The notes under the pieces: model-generated
The model's database searches: none
Told to the model about the DNA's origin: nothing
Seen by the model: only the letters and a program-made list of their open reading frames with translations
Position numbers and translations under genes: made by a program
Assembly: GCA_037975125.1 (NCBI GenBank)
Contig: CM075851.1
Span: forward strand, 75,829,349 to 75,893,348
DNA length: 64,000 nt
Origin: Latrodectus hesperus
Taxonomy: Eukaryota; Arthropoda; Arachnida; Araneae; Theridiidae
Direction: 5' to 3'
Shown here: in pieces, positions 1 through 13,982 of the stretch
Layout: each line of letters opens with the position of its first letter
Numbering within the stretch: the first letter of the stretch is position 1

Positions 1-1419
1 TATGTAGTCACCACTTTTAATTTATAAAAACATTTTGCATCATGCAGCTTATGTGAAGTTTTATATTGGATTTTAATCGAAAGCGTAAAATGTTGGATTT
101 GCAGACTTTCAAATAACCTAATAAAAAATCTACATGAGTGGAATAAGCGTGCCTAAATTATCTTAAATTTAAAGCCTGTTTAGAAATACAGTACCTGATG
201 TCAGAAAGCGGCAAAAGAAGGCTTGGAAGGTGGAAAAGTAAAAATAGATCTCTGGAAAATATAATTGCAGACTGAAAGAAACCCCGAATGAAAGAAAGTG
301 ATGGATATAAAAGCGAAGACTATTGGATAGATTAACATAAAAACAATTACAGTCAAATTGAACACAGATTTTAAAGCTTCTGGAATCTGCAGTAATAATT
401 TTTACACATAGGTTGACTTTTATAAGCAAAAAGTTGGTATAACAGGAATTCTCAAGACACTTGCCTCAGCTGTAAATAACAAATACTGTCTAGAATATAT
501 CCATAACCACAAAACTTAGTTTCTTACTAAGAGAAAATGTATGTGCAGAAAATTTATCTTTGTCATTTTTCCTTGAAAAATATGAATTCAATCAATTATA
601 ATGGTTGATTTTCATAGTTTAGGCAGCTTTATCATATTTTCTGCTGGCACAACCATATCCTTATACGGTAGAATCATGTGGGAGAAGTATAAAGAAATTT
701 CAGCTGACTTTGTCGATGATACTATGTAAATAGTATTTTCTGCATAGATAGAATTCTTTTCTTATGTTATGCTTATATTCGTGCAAGGCGATGTAGTATG
801 TACATGTGTATACATTATAAGCGTTAAGAAGAAATTGAATATATGACCAAGCAACCTCCTTATTAGGGAATAGTTATGATTTATTTTAAAACATTTATTC
901 CATAACTAATATTCTCCACCTTCATTTCTCAATGAAATTTTAGTTTATTCTCATGAGGAATGAAATTATTTTCATTTAACAAAATTCAGTACTCTTATAA
1001 TTGGTTTCACAAGTGAATATTGACTTTAGAACACGCCAAAGAAGGTCTTAAACTATAGTAATAAAGGATGCATTGTAAATTTATGGTGTTTTCTTATTTT
1101 GTAAACACTTATTTATATTTGACAGACACACAATGGAAGTTTATGTTAATCAAGCAAATTTATTGAATAATATATCTTCTTTATTTTAAATAGTGTTAAA
1201 CTATAAATAAAATTATAACTAAATCTCTAAATATTCGTGTTGATAAAATGTTCCTGTGTCATAATTAGAAAAAGTTGGCATGCATTCAATTTACAAATTA
1301 ATATTGTTCATATTTCATGTAATACTACTGTGAAGAAGAGTATGCATTTAAATGCAATTTCTTATAATTTCACATTAGACACACTGATAAAAACATTTAA
1401 ATTGAGATTTTTTATAAAA
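1..1419. other. AT-rich non-coding DNA
   Basis: No coding-like tract, repeat or RNA gene is recognised here. The short open frames are rich in F, I, K, L, N and Y, as expected by chance in AT-rich DNA. Confidence 0.6.
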
Positions 1420-1498
1420 AAAAATTAATATTCATTAAATGATATCTGTAAAATTAATATTCAAGGAATGTAAAATTAATATTCATTAAATGATGCAA
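1420..1498. repeat. Short tandem repeat, three imperfect units
   Basis: The core aaaattaatattca occurs three times about 25-28 bases apart, starting near 1420, 1449 and 1471. Units one and three share the longer extension ttaaatgat; the middle unit differs after the core. It is a local tandem duplication in AT-rich DNA with no sign of function. Confidence 0.75.
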
Positions 1499-1520
1499 CT
1501 TTTAAATAAAAATTTTTTTC

Positions 1521-1580
1521 TCTCATTATGCTTATTAAATTCTCTCATTATGCTTATTATTCTCTCATTATGCTTATTAA
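1521..1580. repeat. Tandem repeat of a 20-base unit, three copies
   Basis: The unit tctctcattatgcttatta is repeated about three times in immediate succession, with one-base differences at the junctions. It lies just downstream of another small tandem repeat, so this spot has expanded locally more than once. It is a minisatellite-like seed and is non-coding. Confidence 0.8.
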
Positions 1581-1819
1581 ACTTTTTAAATAAAATGCTC
1601 TTAATATATGAAGACATATTTTCTGCATTTTTTATGATGTTAATGGGATGTAAAAAAAGTATTGTTTATTTTTTTCTATTCATATAGATGTGTATATAGA
1701 AAAGATATCTAACATACAATATAACATTAAATAAGATTAAATATTTAAGTACAAATATTTCTTCTATTAAATTTTAAACAGCTAAATTTGAGGCTAGCAA
1801 TAGATAAGCTTCCGTAATA

Positions 1820-2066
1820 TAGCAATTTTTTCCAATGAACGAGTGATCCTAGGATTTAATCCATTCAGCTGTACGTGGGGCGAAGAGAATGGCACCTTAT
1901 ATAGAGGGTCATCCAGTTGTTGTACAGTCTTTGCCCTGAAAGTGAAAATATAGGGAAACACACGAACAGAGAGAAAAAGAAACATCTATGCCCGAAAGAG
2001 GTTCCGAACCCAAGACTTACTGCTTCGAAGTTAGGGATGCTTACCACTCGGCCATTGGTCGGCTCA
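1820..2066 (-). mobile_element. tRNA-derived SINE, family 1, minus strand
   Basis: Read on the minus strand, the element starts near 2064 with a tRNA-like head. An A box (TGGCCGAGTGG, complement of 2044-2054) is followed by a B box (GGGTTCGGAACC, complement of 2000-2011) at the spacing of an internal RNA polymerase III promoter. After the head comes a GGGCATAGATG stretch and a pyrimidine run containing TCTCTCTGT. The same order occurs at 12058-12350, so both belong to one SINE family. SINEs are transcribed by polymerase III and moved by LINE reverse transcriptase. The 3' limit is estimated from where sequence complexity falls; I did not identify target duplications. Confidence 0.7.
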
Positions 2067-4541
2067 AATTCTAAACTTAATAAATTCCTAATTTTCTATG
2101 TCTTTGAGAATATAAAAAAACAAAATTAATATCCAGCATATTAAATTATGCACTGTGTATCTACGGATTATGATGTCCAAAACATTATTTTTGCCAAATT
2201 TTTATTAGAAGTTTCAGTTGCAAAAATACTCAAAATAAAGTGATACTTATTATTTGAAAAATAATTAAGAAATTATGAAATTCCTGGAAAATTTTAAAAA
2301 ATCTATTAAAGATAAATGTAAGAAAAATTTAATTAAAGCAATTGGGCTAATATTACAAGATAGTTACTTTTGCTTACTACCATATAGGCTAAAATGAAAA
2401 TGTAATCGTATAAACAAAATTTATTAATATTTAATTTAATTTCTGCCAAAAATTAAATTTTTTTCTGAAAAAATGAATTTTATATAAAAAATAATTTTAG
2501 TAGCTAATACTTTGTAACAGTTTCTTACTAGTTTTCGGACGAATACATTAAAAATATCATAAATTAGAGAATATATTTAAAATTATTATATTACATTTGT
2601 TATGTAGCATCATAAATATAAGGAGCTTTTTTGCTGATCAGATATTCAGTAAATTCAAAATATTTTTACATGTTAAGTAACATTTATAAATACCAATAAG
2701 CATCTTTATTTTTTGTTGTTTATCTTCAAATTTGACCTGAAATAAAATAAAAGCAAAACTGTTATTAAGAATGAAAAATTATTTTAACTGCTAGACGTAA
2801 GTTAACATATTTTAAGGGATTTAGGAAAAACTTTAAGACGAGATAAAGCTCATTAAATAAGAAAATATTAGGAAAGATAGAAGTGAAAGATGGAAAGAGT
2901 TGATGTTTAATTTAAACAATATAAATAATAATATTTTTTCTTTTACAGTATATTATGACATATGCAAATACGCTATTTTACAAATTAAATCATTTGCAAT
3001 ATTTGCTTATGTGAGTTTAGAACAGTATTTTCTTTTCCATGGGGTACTTAGAATTTTTTTTAAATAACAATCTTACATGTTTCAATATTTAGAAAGCAAA
3101 CGCTAAAAATATGTGTAAGATAATCAAAACATAGGTAAGGACACAAGTCAGTCCATTTATGTAACCGATCAAACAGTTACAAATGATTTGGTTAAATCCA
3201 AAAGTATTTACAAAAAAGCTTTAAACATTTAAAACCATCAGCTTATCGTCAAGATTCAAAAAATATTAATACTTTATTAAGACGCTAAGTTGCATAATTA
3301 AATTTATTACCTATACTATACTATTGATATACTACTCCCAAAAAACATAATCTACATTTACATAGGGAATAAAAAAATTAAAATTTTAACAATAAACTGG
3401 AAGTTCTAGATCAAACTTATTATTTATTATGCATTTACAGATATGCATTTAATAAGATATGCATTTAAAAATTTAATTTGTATTTTAAAACAAAAAAATA
3501 CATTATAAGAATATACGTGTGTATATATGTTTACGTAAGACATTTGACATTTCGAAGAATACTTTTAAGCTTTTTATTGCCTTGCAATTAAAATATAGCT
3601 TTATATCTTAATAAGTGAGTAGATTAATTATTACCATATTTTTAGATTTTGTATTAGCATGACTAGGAAATATTTTTAACGACTACCTTATTATAATTTA
3701 AAATCCATTTTGATGGCAATTTTTGCTTCCCAAAATTTATTTCAGAGTCTAAATTTAAACAAATAAACTATTCAGGGAATATAAAAAAGCAATAATAACT
3801 CATCAAGGAATACAAATAGAATAATGAAAACGATAAAATAAAAAAAACATTAGAAATATTTATAAAATTGATGCCTAATTAAGTTGAAAATTCTAAATAA
3901 AAAGAGTATTATTTTCATTGAAAATAAGAATCTCTGCAAATGGTGACAATTTATTTTCTAAACTCTTATTTTGAAAAACGAAGACTTGTTTTTCAAATTC
4001 TTTCTTAATCACTTTTGTGGAAAGAAAAAATAGTTCATTTCATAGAAATATCGATTTTATAAGGAAATCGGATAATTTTTTCTGGTTTATTCTTCATATG
4101 CATTTTTTCAAATAGGAGAATTCAAGTTATAATATTACAAAATGAGATAGTTTTTCTTATGGCATTTCCCTGATTTTAGCAAAGAATATTCAAAGAATAT
4201 TTGACCTAAATGAGATTTGAAAAGAAAATATAAGTTTTGATTTTTTTTTAAAAATAAAAGGTTCAGAAGTTCTTCCTTTCTTTTGAATTATTCATAGCTC
4301 TATCTCCATTTTTTTCTTTTTGAAAAAGTTTTAAGGCTATGAATAATAATTATTTTTTAAAACTACAAGAGTATGTTTTTAATGACTCAAATAAATTAAT
4401 ATTGTGTTTATTTGAATAGAGTTGACTTGCAATAGATATTTGAATATTTGAGTTGCCTTAAGTCATTACACTTTAGAATAGTGTTATAAATCATTATGAA
4501 AAATATTTGCTCAATTAGTGAGTATATATAACAAATTTAAC

Positions 4542-4545
<4 letters not shown>
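2067..4545. other. AT-rich non-coding DNA
   Basis: Nothing coding is seen. The only local structure is an 11-base unit (atatgcattta) present three times between about 3428 and 3469. Confidence 0.6.

Positions 4546-4627
<82 letters not shown>
4546..4627. repeat. (TA)n microsatellite
   Basis: An essentially uninterrupted run of alternating T and A of about 80 bases, ending in an imperfect ataatata. It is able to form a cruciform. Non-coding. Confidence 0.98.
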
Positions 4628-4632
<5 letters not shown>

Positions 4633-5030
4633 CAACGCTTGTAAGCAATTTATTTATTTGGAAAATTATAGAAAAATATTATAATTTTTATTTCCTGTAT
4701 TTAATTTTCTTTTTCACAGTTTTTTAGATGTGATTTTTAATTAAAATTACAGTTGTTTAATTCTGCTGCCTATTAGAGAAATTCTTTATATATTAAATTT
4801 ATTAAGGCATGTTGTCAAACATTAGTCATCAACTATTAATAGACAAGATATATATTAATGACTTTTATTTGTTCATATATACATATAAATTTGACTTACA
4901 TTATGAAAATGCTTAAATATTGAAAATCTTTCTTTCATAGTTTACTAAGCTCTAACAACAGTCTAATGTATAAAAATCATTATATAGTTATATTTTAGGC
5001 AACTTCTTTCAACCTATTACAATCATCATA
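4628..5030. other. AT-rich non-coding DNA
   Basis: Spacer between a TA array and a mariner element. I see nothing in it except the TA dinucleotide at 5029-5030, which is the mariner target site. Confidence 0.6.
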
Positions 5031-6295
5031 CGAGGTTTACTCTGAAATTTTTGAGATACGTGCAGACGAGAATTTACAAAATAAAAATAACGGTTTAATT
5101 TTAAAGTACAAAGTATTTTAACACAGATGATTTTTTACTGACTTACTTCAACTTGTTTAGCGTGGAATAAATTTTAAACAGAAGAGAAAATGGAGTTGAC
5201 GCGAGAACATTTTCGCGCTATGATTTTCTGCGATTTCAAAGCTGGATTAAATCAAGAAGAATGCGTTCAACGTTTGCAATTAGCATTTGGTGATGGATCT
5301 CCAGCTCGTGCTGCTGTATTCAGATGGTTTAGAGAATTTAGAAGAGGTAGCAATTTTCTTCAGGATGAAGAACACACACGAAGGACCGCCATCGGCAATA
5401 ATCCCGGATAATGTGTCATGCCATACGAAAAATGTTAATGGATGATAATCGCTGTACCTATCAAATGATACAGAAGGAACTTAACATTGGATTCGCAGCC
5501 ATACACAAAATCATTCATGAAGAATTACATATGAAAAAAGTAGTTTGCCGTTGGGTTACCCATTATCTAACTGAGAATCAAAAAGAGGAGCGTGTCAGAA
5601 TCAGTAAAGAAACTCTTAATATGCTGAATGATCGATGGCCACCGCATCATTTCTAAAATTGTAACAGGTGATGAAACGTACATACCGTTTTTTGACGTTC
5701 CAACACGTCAAGAAAGCAAAGTATGGATCTTTGAAGATGATCCCACGCCGACAATGGTGAAAAAACAACGCGCACTTAAAAAAGTGATGTATGCCGTTTT
5801 CTTCAGAATTACGGGATTGGTCAAAGCCATCAAGTTGGAAGGACAGAAGAGAGTAACAGCAAACTGGTATACCACTAAATGTCTTCCAGAAATTCTAGAA
5901 GAACTGAATGTTAGGGGACTAATGCTTTACCATGACAATGCATCTTCACATACAGCCGGATTAACAGTTGAGTTTCTTAAACAAAAACAAATTAAAGTGA
6001 TTCGAACATCCGCCGTATTCACCTGATCTAGCTATGTGCGACTTTTGGTTATTCTTTAATCTAAAAAAGAACTTACGTGGACGTCGTTTTCATTCAGAAG
6101 AAGAGATTGATTTGGCTATAAATGCATTTTTTTCATCGATTCGAAGAAATGAATGGCTTGAGGGATTTAATCTGTGGAAAATTCGTCTACAAAAGTGCAT
6201 TGATGCTGGAGGAGACTACTTTAAACACACCTAAAATTTTGTAATGATAACTTTAAAAACCTAGTTGTATCTCAAAAATTTCAGAGTGACCCTCG
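5031..6295 (+). mobile_element. mariner element with intact terminal inverted repeats
   Basis: The ends at 5031-5059 and 6267-6295 are inverted repeats of 29 bases (cgagg...gagatac) with only two mismatches. The element is about 1265 bases, normal for mariner, and is flanked on both sides by TA (5029-5030 and 6296-6297), the target duplication of this superfamily. It contains one broken transposase gene on the same strand. Mariner elements move by cut and paste, with transposase binding the end repeats. Because the ends are well preserved, this copy could in principle still be a substrate for a related transposase supplied in trans. That is inference; its own gene is dead. Confidence 0.95.
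5190..6234 (+). pseudogene. mariner transposase, broken by three frameshifts
   Basis: This encoded a D,D34D mariner transposase, a nuclear enzyme that binds the element ends and catalyses excision and integration at TA. The ATG at 5190 begins MELTREHFRAMIF, a typical mariner start with an N-terminal helix-turn-helix region. Reading passes through three frames with breaks near 5385, 5635 and 6005. Family signatures follow in order: a W-V-x-H linker motif near 5560, GDET with the first catalytic Asp near 5670, HDNASSHTA with the second near 5935, then YSPDLAMCDFWLF with the third. Across the last frameshift 34 residues separate the second and third Asp, which defines mariner. The gene ends at TAA 6232-6234. 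All three catalytic residues survive, so decay is by indels, not active-site loss. Confidence 0.93.
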
Positions 6296-7266
<971 letters not shown>

Positions 7267-7477
7267 TGGAGCCATTGGCTAAACTGAGTATTACGGACAG
7301 ACCTCAGTTCTACCCGGTTTAGATATAGTGCCGGAATTTCAATACTGTCTTTTATATTCGTTTTGTATTTCGCTGTGAATATAGCGTAGGAATTTCAATC
7401 CTTACTTGAACTTGGCGAAAAAAAATCCAAAAAATCGCCAAACTTCGGCCGTATTACTCAGTTTTACCGGAACCATT
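7267..7477. mobile_element. Short foldback element, MITE candidate
   Basis: The two ends are imperfect inverted repeats. The left arm runs 7267-7296 (ATGGAGCCATTGGC then TAAACTGAGTATTACGG). The reverse complement of the right arm, 7449-7477, reads ATGGTTCCGG then TAAAACTGAGTAATACGG. The core xAAACTGAGTAxTACGG is nearly identical. The interior is about 150 bases, clearly richer in GC than its surroundings, and carries the motif GGAATTTCAAT twice (near 7333 and 7389). No reading frame is present. This is the form of a non-autonomous DNA transposon, though the family is unknown and I could not define a target duplication. Confidence 0.6.
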
Positions 7478-10400
7478 CATAATCACTTAGAAAATTTTTG
7501 TGACATTTAAAACAAACTCGCGAAAGTTTTTGAAATATTTAAGGTGTTCCACTTCTCAGAACCATCAACGAAACTGTAGAACTAAGTTTTAACTCATCCA
7601 TTTATATCATGGGTAATGATGCATTAATCGATAAAGTTAACATTGTGCCTTGGTGTAGTCACTTTAGAGCTTCCTCCTTGAGTGCTAGTGATGTTAGAAT
7701 CCAAAATTTATCATTAATAAACTTCATTATTAACTAATTTTTAAGTATATTAAATTTTACAAAAATGTATATATTTTTGTAAAGTGGAGTTATGTTCTTT
7801 TATGAACCTAGATCTTCCCATTTCTTATCTTTAAAACATATTTTATCTAAGCTTTTATCTTACATTTTTATCCATTAGGTAATTCAATTCTCGTTTTTTC
7901 CAAATTTTAAAACTGTAAGATGAGAATTTTTAAGATGTCACAAATTAGACGCATTACATTTTTAAGTTCTTTGAAATAATGGGTTTATTTTGACAAACAC
8001 AAAAACTTTCCTTTTAAGTCAAATGGATTTTAAACAGTAATGAAAAAAATTTTCTGGTTATTAAGAGGGCTCAATGAAAATCTTAGTGTATATTATATGT
8101 TGTTGTGTTTTTCACTATATTTCAATGAAATACAAAAAGCTACGATTGTGAAATTGCTTTCTTTCTCTTTCTATTTAAATTTTCTCCAAAATAAACCATT
8201 TTTTAGATTTTGTAACTTTTAAGGATTTGTATTCTAATTCCCATATTCTAAGTAAAATAAGTCAAATTACCTTTTATGAAACATACAAAATGCTAAAAAG
8301 AATAAAATGCGTATCAATATTTTTTCTTATAAAACATAATAAAATATACAGTCTAACAAATTTTCGTGATTGATGGCAAATCAAAGTCGTCATATTTTAT
8401 CTTCAAGGAATACCTTACAGAATGCAATCTTAAAACATTTTCCTTATGTTTTTACTTTTTGAAGTACCACAAGAAGGTAAAAATTGAATATTTCTAAGCT
8501 GCAAAATTGTTATTGGTTTATGTGTGAATAGACGATTACAAAAGTGAAAAAATGCTGGCGATGGTATTCTAAGCATACATTTTATTGGTGAAATAAGAGG
8601 AATCATTTTATATTTTACGCTATGAAATTTATTTATCTAATTTACATTTGGACATATGTAAATGACATATACCACGTCTGCAAACTTTGTATATTTTATC
8701 AATGAGGTATGGGGTTGATAAAAAATATGTTAAAGGATTAAAACTATTTTTTCTACACTAACTTATAGCTTCTTTATAGTTTTTAATGAGAATCATGAAA
8801 ACGTTTCCAAGAAAAACACTTCATTTTTCCATAAACCAAGATTTCCAATAAATTACTTGCGTGATATTTTATATTTGTGTAACAGATTGCTAGATCCCTT
8901 ATTCTTTGAGGCATGTGATCCTCAAAAGGTTTCTTTGAAAATGCAATATTTTTTGATCCCATCTTATTTAATTCCAGGTCAGTTTGTTTCAATTTTTTAA
9001 CAAAATTTTCAATCAACAAATAAATTTTAATAAATAAAAATATTATATTTGATATAATAAATCAGATTTTACAATTTATTATGATTATCGAACAAAGATT
9101 TTTTTCAATAGATTTCAAGTTGTATAGAATTCTTAATTCTTTATAATAGTAGTAAAAATAATAGAATTCCTTTTTTATATAAATTTTTAAACTTTAAACT
9201 ACAGAAGAATAAGAAAAATTGGAGTGTTTAAAAATCTTGCATATACTAATGAATAATGTTAAAAAAATATTTTGAAAATGCATATAAATATTATGATATG
9301 ATGGTTATATGGTGATTTTAAAAATGACAATGTTGACTTGACAATACTCACTTGACTAATTTCTAAAAACACCTAAAACATTTGCTCAAAAAAGTCATTT
9401 GGGAAAACAAACGACAAAACCATTTTAAGTATGTTGAGAACAAGAAATGAATTATTGATTCAGTAGATTTCTATGCAGCAATCATTTTTCTTCCGGAATG
9501 TTTATCATTATCTTTTTAAGTTGTTAAGGTAAACTAAATTTTAAAATAATTTTATTTCAATTTACATTTTCTTCACTTCTTATTTTCAATCAAGAAAGTA
9601 TTTTATTGTTTCTTAAATTTATGTATAGAATTTTGAAAAATGATGATTTCGCTATTGTTAATTAAATAAAATATTAGTACTTATAAAATTCACCTTGATA
9701 TGTACATATAAAAATTTATACATTAAAAATGTACCTAAAAATATTCTTTAAATACTTATAATTGTAACTTTTCATAAAACATATATATTTATATCAGTTA
9801 TATATTGATAAAACTTCATCTGAAAAGTGACTTTCACAATAAAGCACTTAAATGGCTTAATCATGTTTTACATAACAGTTTTGGTAATTATAAATTTATT
9901 CAGTTGTTTCAAATAGATAGCTACGTAGAACATGAAAATCGTATGCCAACTAAAACTTAATGTATGGAATAGTAACATTTTATATGATTAACCTTACAAA
10001 ATAGTAAATTAATTAAAAATTTTACCAATGTTAAAAGAATTTAAGATATGACTTCCAAAAACCATGAAATATGGAAATCGCTTGATAAGTTTGGAAACTT
10101 TTTACTAAATTGAGTTTAAACAATTTTAAAATGAAACAATAATTGTTGAGTGAAGAATTTTTCATGTTATTTAAAACACAAGTAAATCTTGAAATCATGT
10201 CGATTATTGAAGTTTACTTTTCAGCAAAACAAGAATTCATGATTATTAACTAGGAATTAGGTAGTCACCTTATACATTCTTGAAGATTTAGTTATCTTAA
10301 GAGGATTCATAAATGGAAGCAATTATTTAAATATTTTATCTAGTTATACAAGTTGTTGACAATTTTCATGATATGTATTGTTTTCTTGGATGAATTTATC

Positions 10401-12057
10401 TCCTTAAATACAATTGTTGAAAATAAAAGCATAGTATCTCCATTCTTTTCTTTTGGATTGCCAAGTTTCTAAGTATTGAAGTTATCAAAAACAAATGATA
10501 AAATTTTTATTGAAACTTAATTTAGTTACTCAATTAGTATATTTAGCAAATTAATAATTTAATTAGTTAACTCAGTTCAGTTCAATGGGTTTTACACACA
10601 TAATATTTTACATGAATTACATTTTTAAACGTCGTATTAATTTTCTTCAATTTGATTTTGTATTATGAAAGCTTCATTCTGTATTTCAACCAAGCTCTAC
10701 ATTAAAAAGTATATTGTATTTTTGTGAATTTTCTGTTATTTTGATAAGTACGAATACTTGTCTCAACCAACTATGTACAAATTCGAATTTTATTTTGTAC
10801 TTTAAATTAAATTAAAATGTTTCTATGACGATAAAAATTTTGATTAATATTAAAAATATTTATTGAATTAAAATAATTATACATATTTAAAAAAAGAAAT
10901 TATATTTTATACATGTTTGAAAACGTAAGTTCTTATCACTTCCGAATTTTACATTAAAATTGAAATTTTCAATCAATTTTATTTCTCAATTTATCCATTT
11001 ACGTAAATAGTCAGTAAAATAAGAGGAAATTAACATTTTTAGAATTTAAATAGCAGTCAACAATATTTAAGATTCATTTGATTTTTTATAACTCTTCAAC
11101 TTAAATAATGCAAATTTAACGACTTTATACAAAATATACATTGTTTTAAAATATATTCATTAAAAAATTCAAATGCTTTTTGTGGTCATACTATGAAGTA
11201 TAACACATAAAAGAATGGTAGAAAATAAATAATAGCACATTTTAAAAACAATTATTAAGTATAATGTAATAAGGTTAAGCTTATTAAGATTTTTGCTTTT
11301 TTTATTTAACTGTTACATAACTGTAATTTTGTATGTCCGTTAGAGAGCTATTTAATATAATAGATATAATAAGAAACTCTTAGCTATTCTACAATATATT
11401 ATTATAAAATTTAGTTTACTGAAAATGCCACAGATTTTAAAAATACAATATAGCAACTTTATGAAATTTAAAAAATATTTTATTTATAAGCATCATTTTG
11501 TACAATTTGAAAATCTACGGGGTGTGCAATTATACATACCAGAATACTTATGTATTTTTATGACTAATTGAATAAAAAAAATTTTAAAGTATAATTTTAA
11601 AGTATGACATAAACTTAAAAAGAAATATTTTCAAACTACAATTCAGTATTTTAATTTAAAATATTAGACTATATTATACAAGAAACTAATAACTTTCGTT
11701 TATATTCTCATTAATCCTTTAGTTTGTAAATACCATATATCCCATAGATTCTTTCAAGATGTAATAGTTTAACTACACAATAACCTTTCAAAATTATAAT
11801 TAAAGTAGAAAATTTCCTATAAATTGGGGACATATGTAGAACTCAATTGTATATTTCTTTTTTAACTCTATTCTCCCACTTTTCAAAATTGCATAATTGC
11901 TTATGCGCAAGAATACTTCGACCATTCAATTGATGACCTGTCTAAAATTGCTTGTTAATCCGACATGTGATCCTCAAATTGTACATCATATATAAAAATT
12001 CTTTTAATAATAACAAATAAAAAACGAAATATAAAAATTTAGTATTTTTTTATTAGA
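7478..12057. other. AT-rich non-coding DNA
   Basis: More than 4 kb without a recognisable gene or element. A 78-codon open frame at 8783-9019 on the minus strand opens with TTG, has no homology I can name and is not called. Confidence 0.55.
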
Positions 12058-12350
12058 AAGTACGGTGGATGGCAGAGTGGCTAGCATTCCTGACTCAAGG
12101 CTGTTAGTTCCAGAATCGAATTCCGTGTAGGGCATGGATGTTCCTTTCTCTCTCTGTAGTTCTTTGTTATTTCATTAGAGATGATGAAAGAATGGGGCCC
12201 AAGCTATAAACGAGTTCGTGATGGTGAGACACTGGTAATGCTATTCGCCTCCGTGACTTGGTTGACATGTACTCACCAGGTAGCAATAAATGAGTAGCAA
12301 TCTCTGGCATAATTGTGGCTAAAGATTAGTCACCCAGTGCCCACCATCAA
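12058..12350 (+). mobile_element. tRNA-derived SINE, family 1, plus strand
   Basis: A tRNA-like head carries an A box (TGGCAGAGTGG, 12070-12080) and a degenerate B box (GAATCGAATTCC, 12113-12124). It is followed by GGGCATGGATGTTCC and a TCTCTCTGT pyrimidine run, matching the order of the minus-strand SINE at 1820-2066. The body continues at higher complexity to about 12350 (cccaccatcaaaaatatt). Polymerase III would start transcription at the 5' end. The 3' limit is approximate and no host-tRNA function is implied. Confidence 0.7.
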
Positions 12351-13541
12351 AAATATTATTAGAAAAAGCGAAAATCATTAGTTGTGAGAGTAGGCAACCA
12401 TTCAGAACACACTCATATGAAAAATATTATTTTTGGAAAATGTCCTTCCATTTTTATTACAAAAAATAAATTTTTAAAAATTATATCTGACATAAGTTTA
12501 TAATTATTTCCAACGTATGTACACTTAAATTAAATTATTAATAAACAGGAAATAAAATTTCGAATGATTTTCAAATTAAAGTGTAATTTAACCAGAATTT
12601 TCCAAAATAAAATATTTTATCTATTTATTTTGTTCTCAGCATTCAACAGCAGACAGATCCATTTATCAAATACGGGACAAAACGAGTCATTTGAATGAAA
12701 AAATTTACCTTAACCTGTCCGTAAACAGAACGTGACTGAAAATACATTTGTCTTGATGCCTTTGGCTACAAAGCGATTTCGACTCATTTCATTCATATTA
12801 CCAGGAACCCTTGTTCCTAAACGATGCTGGTAACCTGGCAACGCCTAGGATAACTGTATTTGATGTAATGCGTGCTTTCATCTCTTCAAACTAGGGTTGA
12901 AGATTCGTCTTCTATACTTATTTCAATTTATGGCATCGTAATAATTTAACACTTGATACTTTTGTGGAGATCTTCCCAATTTATACTGCTTTTTAAGGAC
13001 TTTATTTAGGCACAGGAGAGAATAATAAAAGTAATAATAAACAATGTCAGTTTTTTTAATTACTTTGAAAAATATTCAAAAATAGGAGTATAATAATAAA
13101 TACAAAATCAGCTGCATATATATAATATAACTGCTAATTAGAAAGAGATAGCCAAAAGTTTGGAATAATTCCCACTTTCCATAGAAATTCAGCTTTTACT
13201 CATTTTTTTTACAATTATTTAAATAAGAAAATATTCCTCCTCAATGTTTCATGTGGATTTCCAGAAATTTTGCTCCATTTCAACTTAACACAAATACAAA
13301 ATGTTTGCATAAATAATTTAAATTTAATTTATGTAGAGAAGTCAAAATTCTTATGAATATGTAAATGTATCATCCACCTTCACAGCACATCAATTTAAAG
13401 AAATATGTATTCAATTAATAGTTAAAATGTACATTAGAAATTTATTCATTGACGTTAATTCTTACTTACATGCAGTTTGACAACAAATTACATACCTTAT
13501 TCTCCTCCTTCATTTCATTATCAGTTTCACAGTTACAAAGT
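12351..13541. other. Non-coding DNA with one unexplained higher-complexity patch
   Basis: Mostly AT-rich. From about 12690 to 12900 the sequence is clearly less AT-biased and contains a nested inverted repeat (listed separately). I see no open frame and cannot assign that patch to a known element; it may be a decayed repeat. Confidence 0.4.
12798..12833. repeat. Nested inverted repeat
   Basis: TTACCAG (12798-12804) pairs with CTGGTAA (12827-12833). Inside it, GAAC pairs with GTTC around CCTT, and flanking bases extend this to AGGAAC/GTTCCT. It is embedded in a GC-richer island and could fold as a two-step hairpin. No family is recognised. Confidence 0.5.
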
Positions 13542-13939
13542 GCCGTTGTTCGTTTGACTCACCTTCGTATCGGACACACGTTTCACACACAGACATTTGA
13601 TCTTGAATGCATTAAATTCATGGTGTGAAGCGTGCGATGAACCTTATTCAATCTATCATTTTTAATATCAGGTCAAGTTTTTAACCAGCAACATATACAC
13701 TTTTTTAACAATGACATTTTAGCTTTAAATGATTTATTGGGGGATCCACCTCTAAGAAACCTATTTGCTTTTTTAAGAGCAATAGATTTCTTATATTACA
13801 TTTAACTAAGCAATTGTTATTGTATATATTTAGTTTTTTTTATTTCTGCAGCTTTTAATTATACTATATACAATTATTTTTTTAATGTTTTATTGTTGCT
13901 CGGATTAAAAAAAATTAATACTACACGAAATCACAGTTT

Positions 13940-13975
13940 TGGCGTAGCTTGTCCTATTTTTTGGACACTGCGCCA
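13940..13975 (+). other. 3'-UTR hairpin of the LINE fragment
   Basis: TGGCG...TGTCC and GGACA...CGCCA can pair across a T-rich loop (tattttt). It sits about 8 bases before the CAAT repeat tail. In LINEs a 3' stem-loop is often the recognition signal for reverse transcriptase; that role here is inferred from position. Confidence 0.6.
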
Positions 13976-13982
13976 TAAAATT

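Noticed and set aside
1794..2129. Overlapping frames on both strands
   Set aside because: All three lie across the SINE at 1820-2066 and none has a family signature.
4546..4627. TA array as a replication origin or matrix attachment site
   Set aside because: TA composition alone is no evidence; several similar arrays occur in the window.
8783..9019. 78-codon minus-strand frame
   Set aside because: It opens with TTG, there is no recognisable domain, and no start or splice signal. It could be real but is unsupported.
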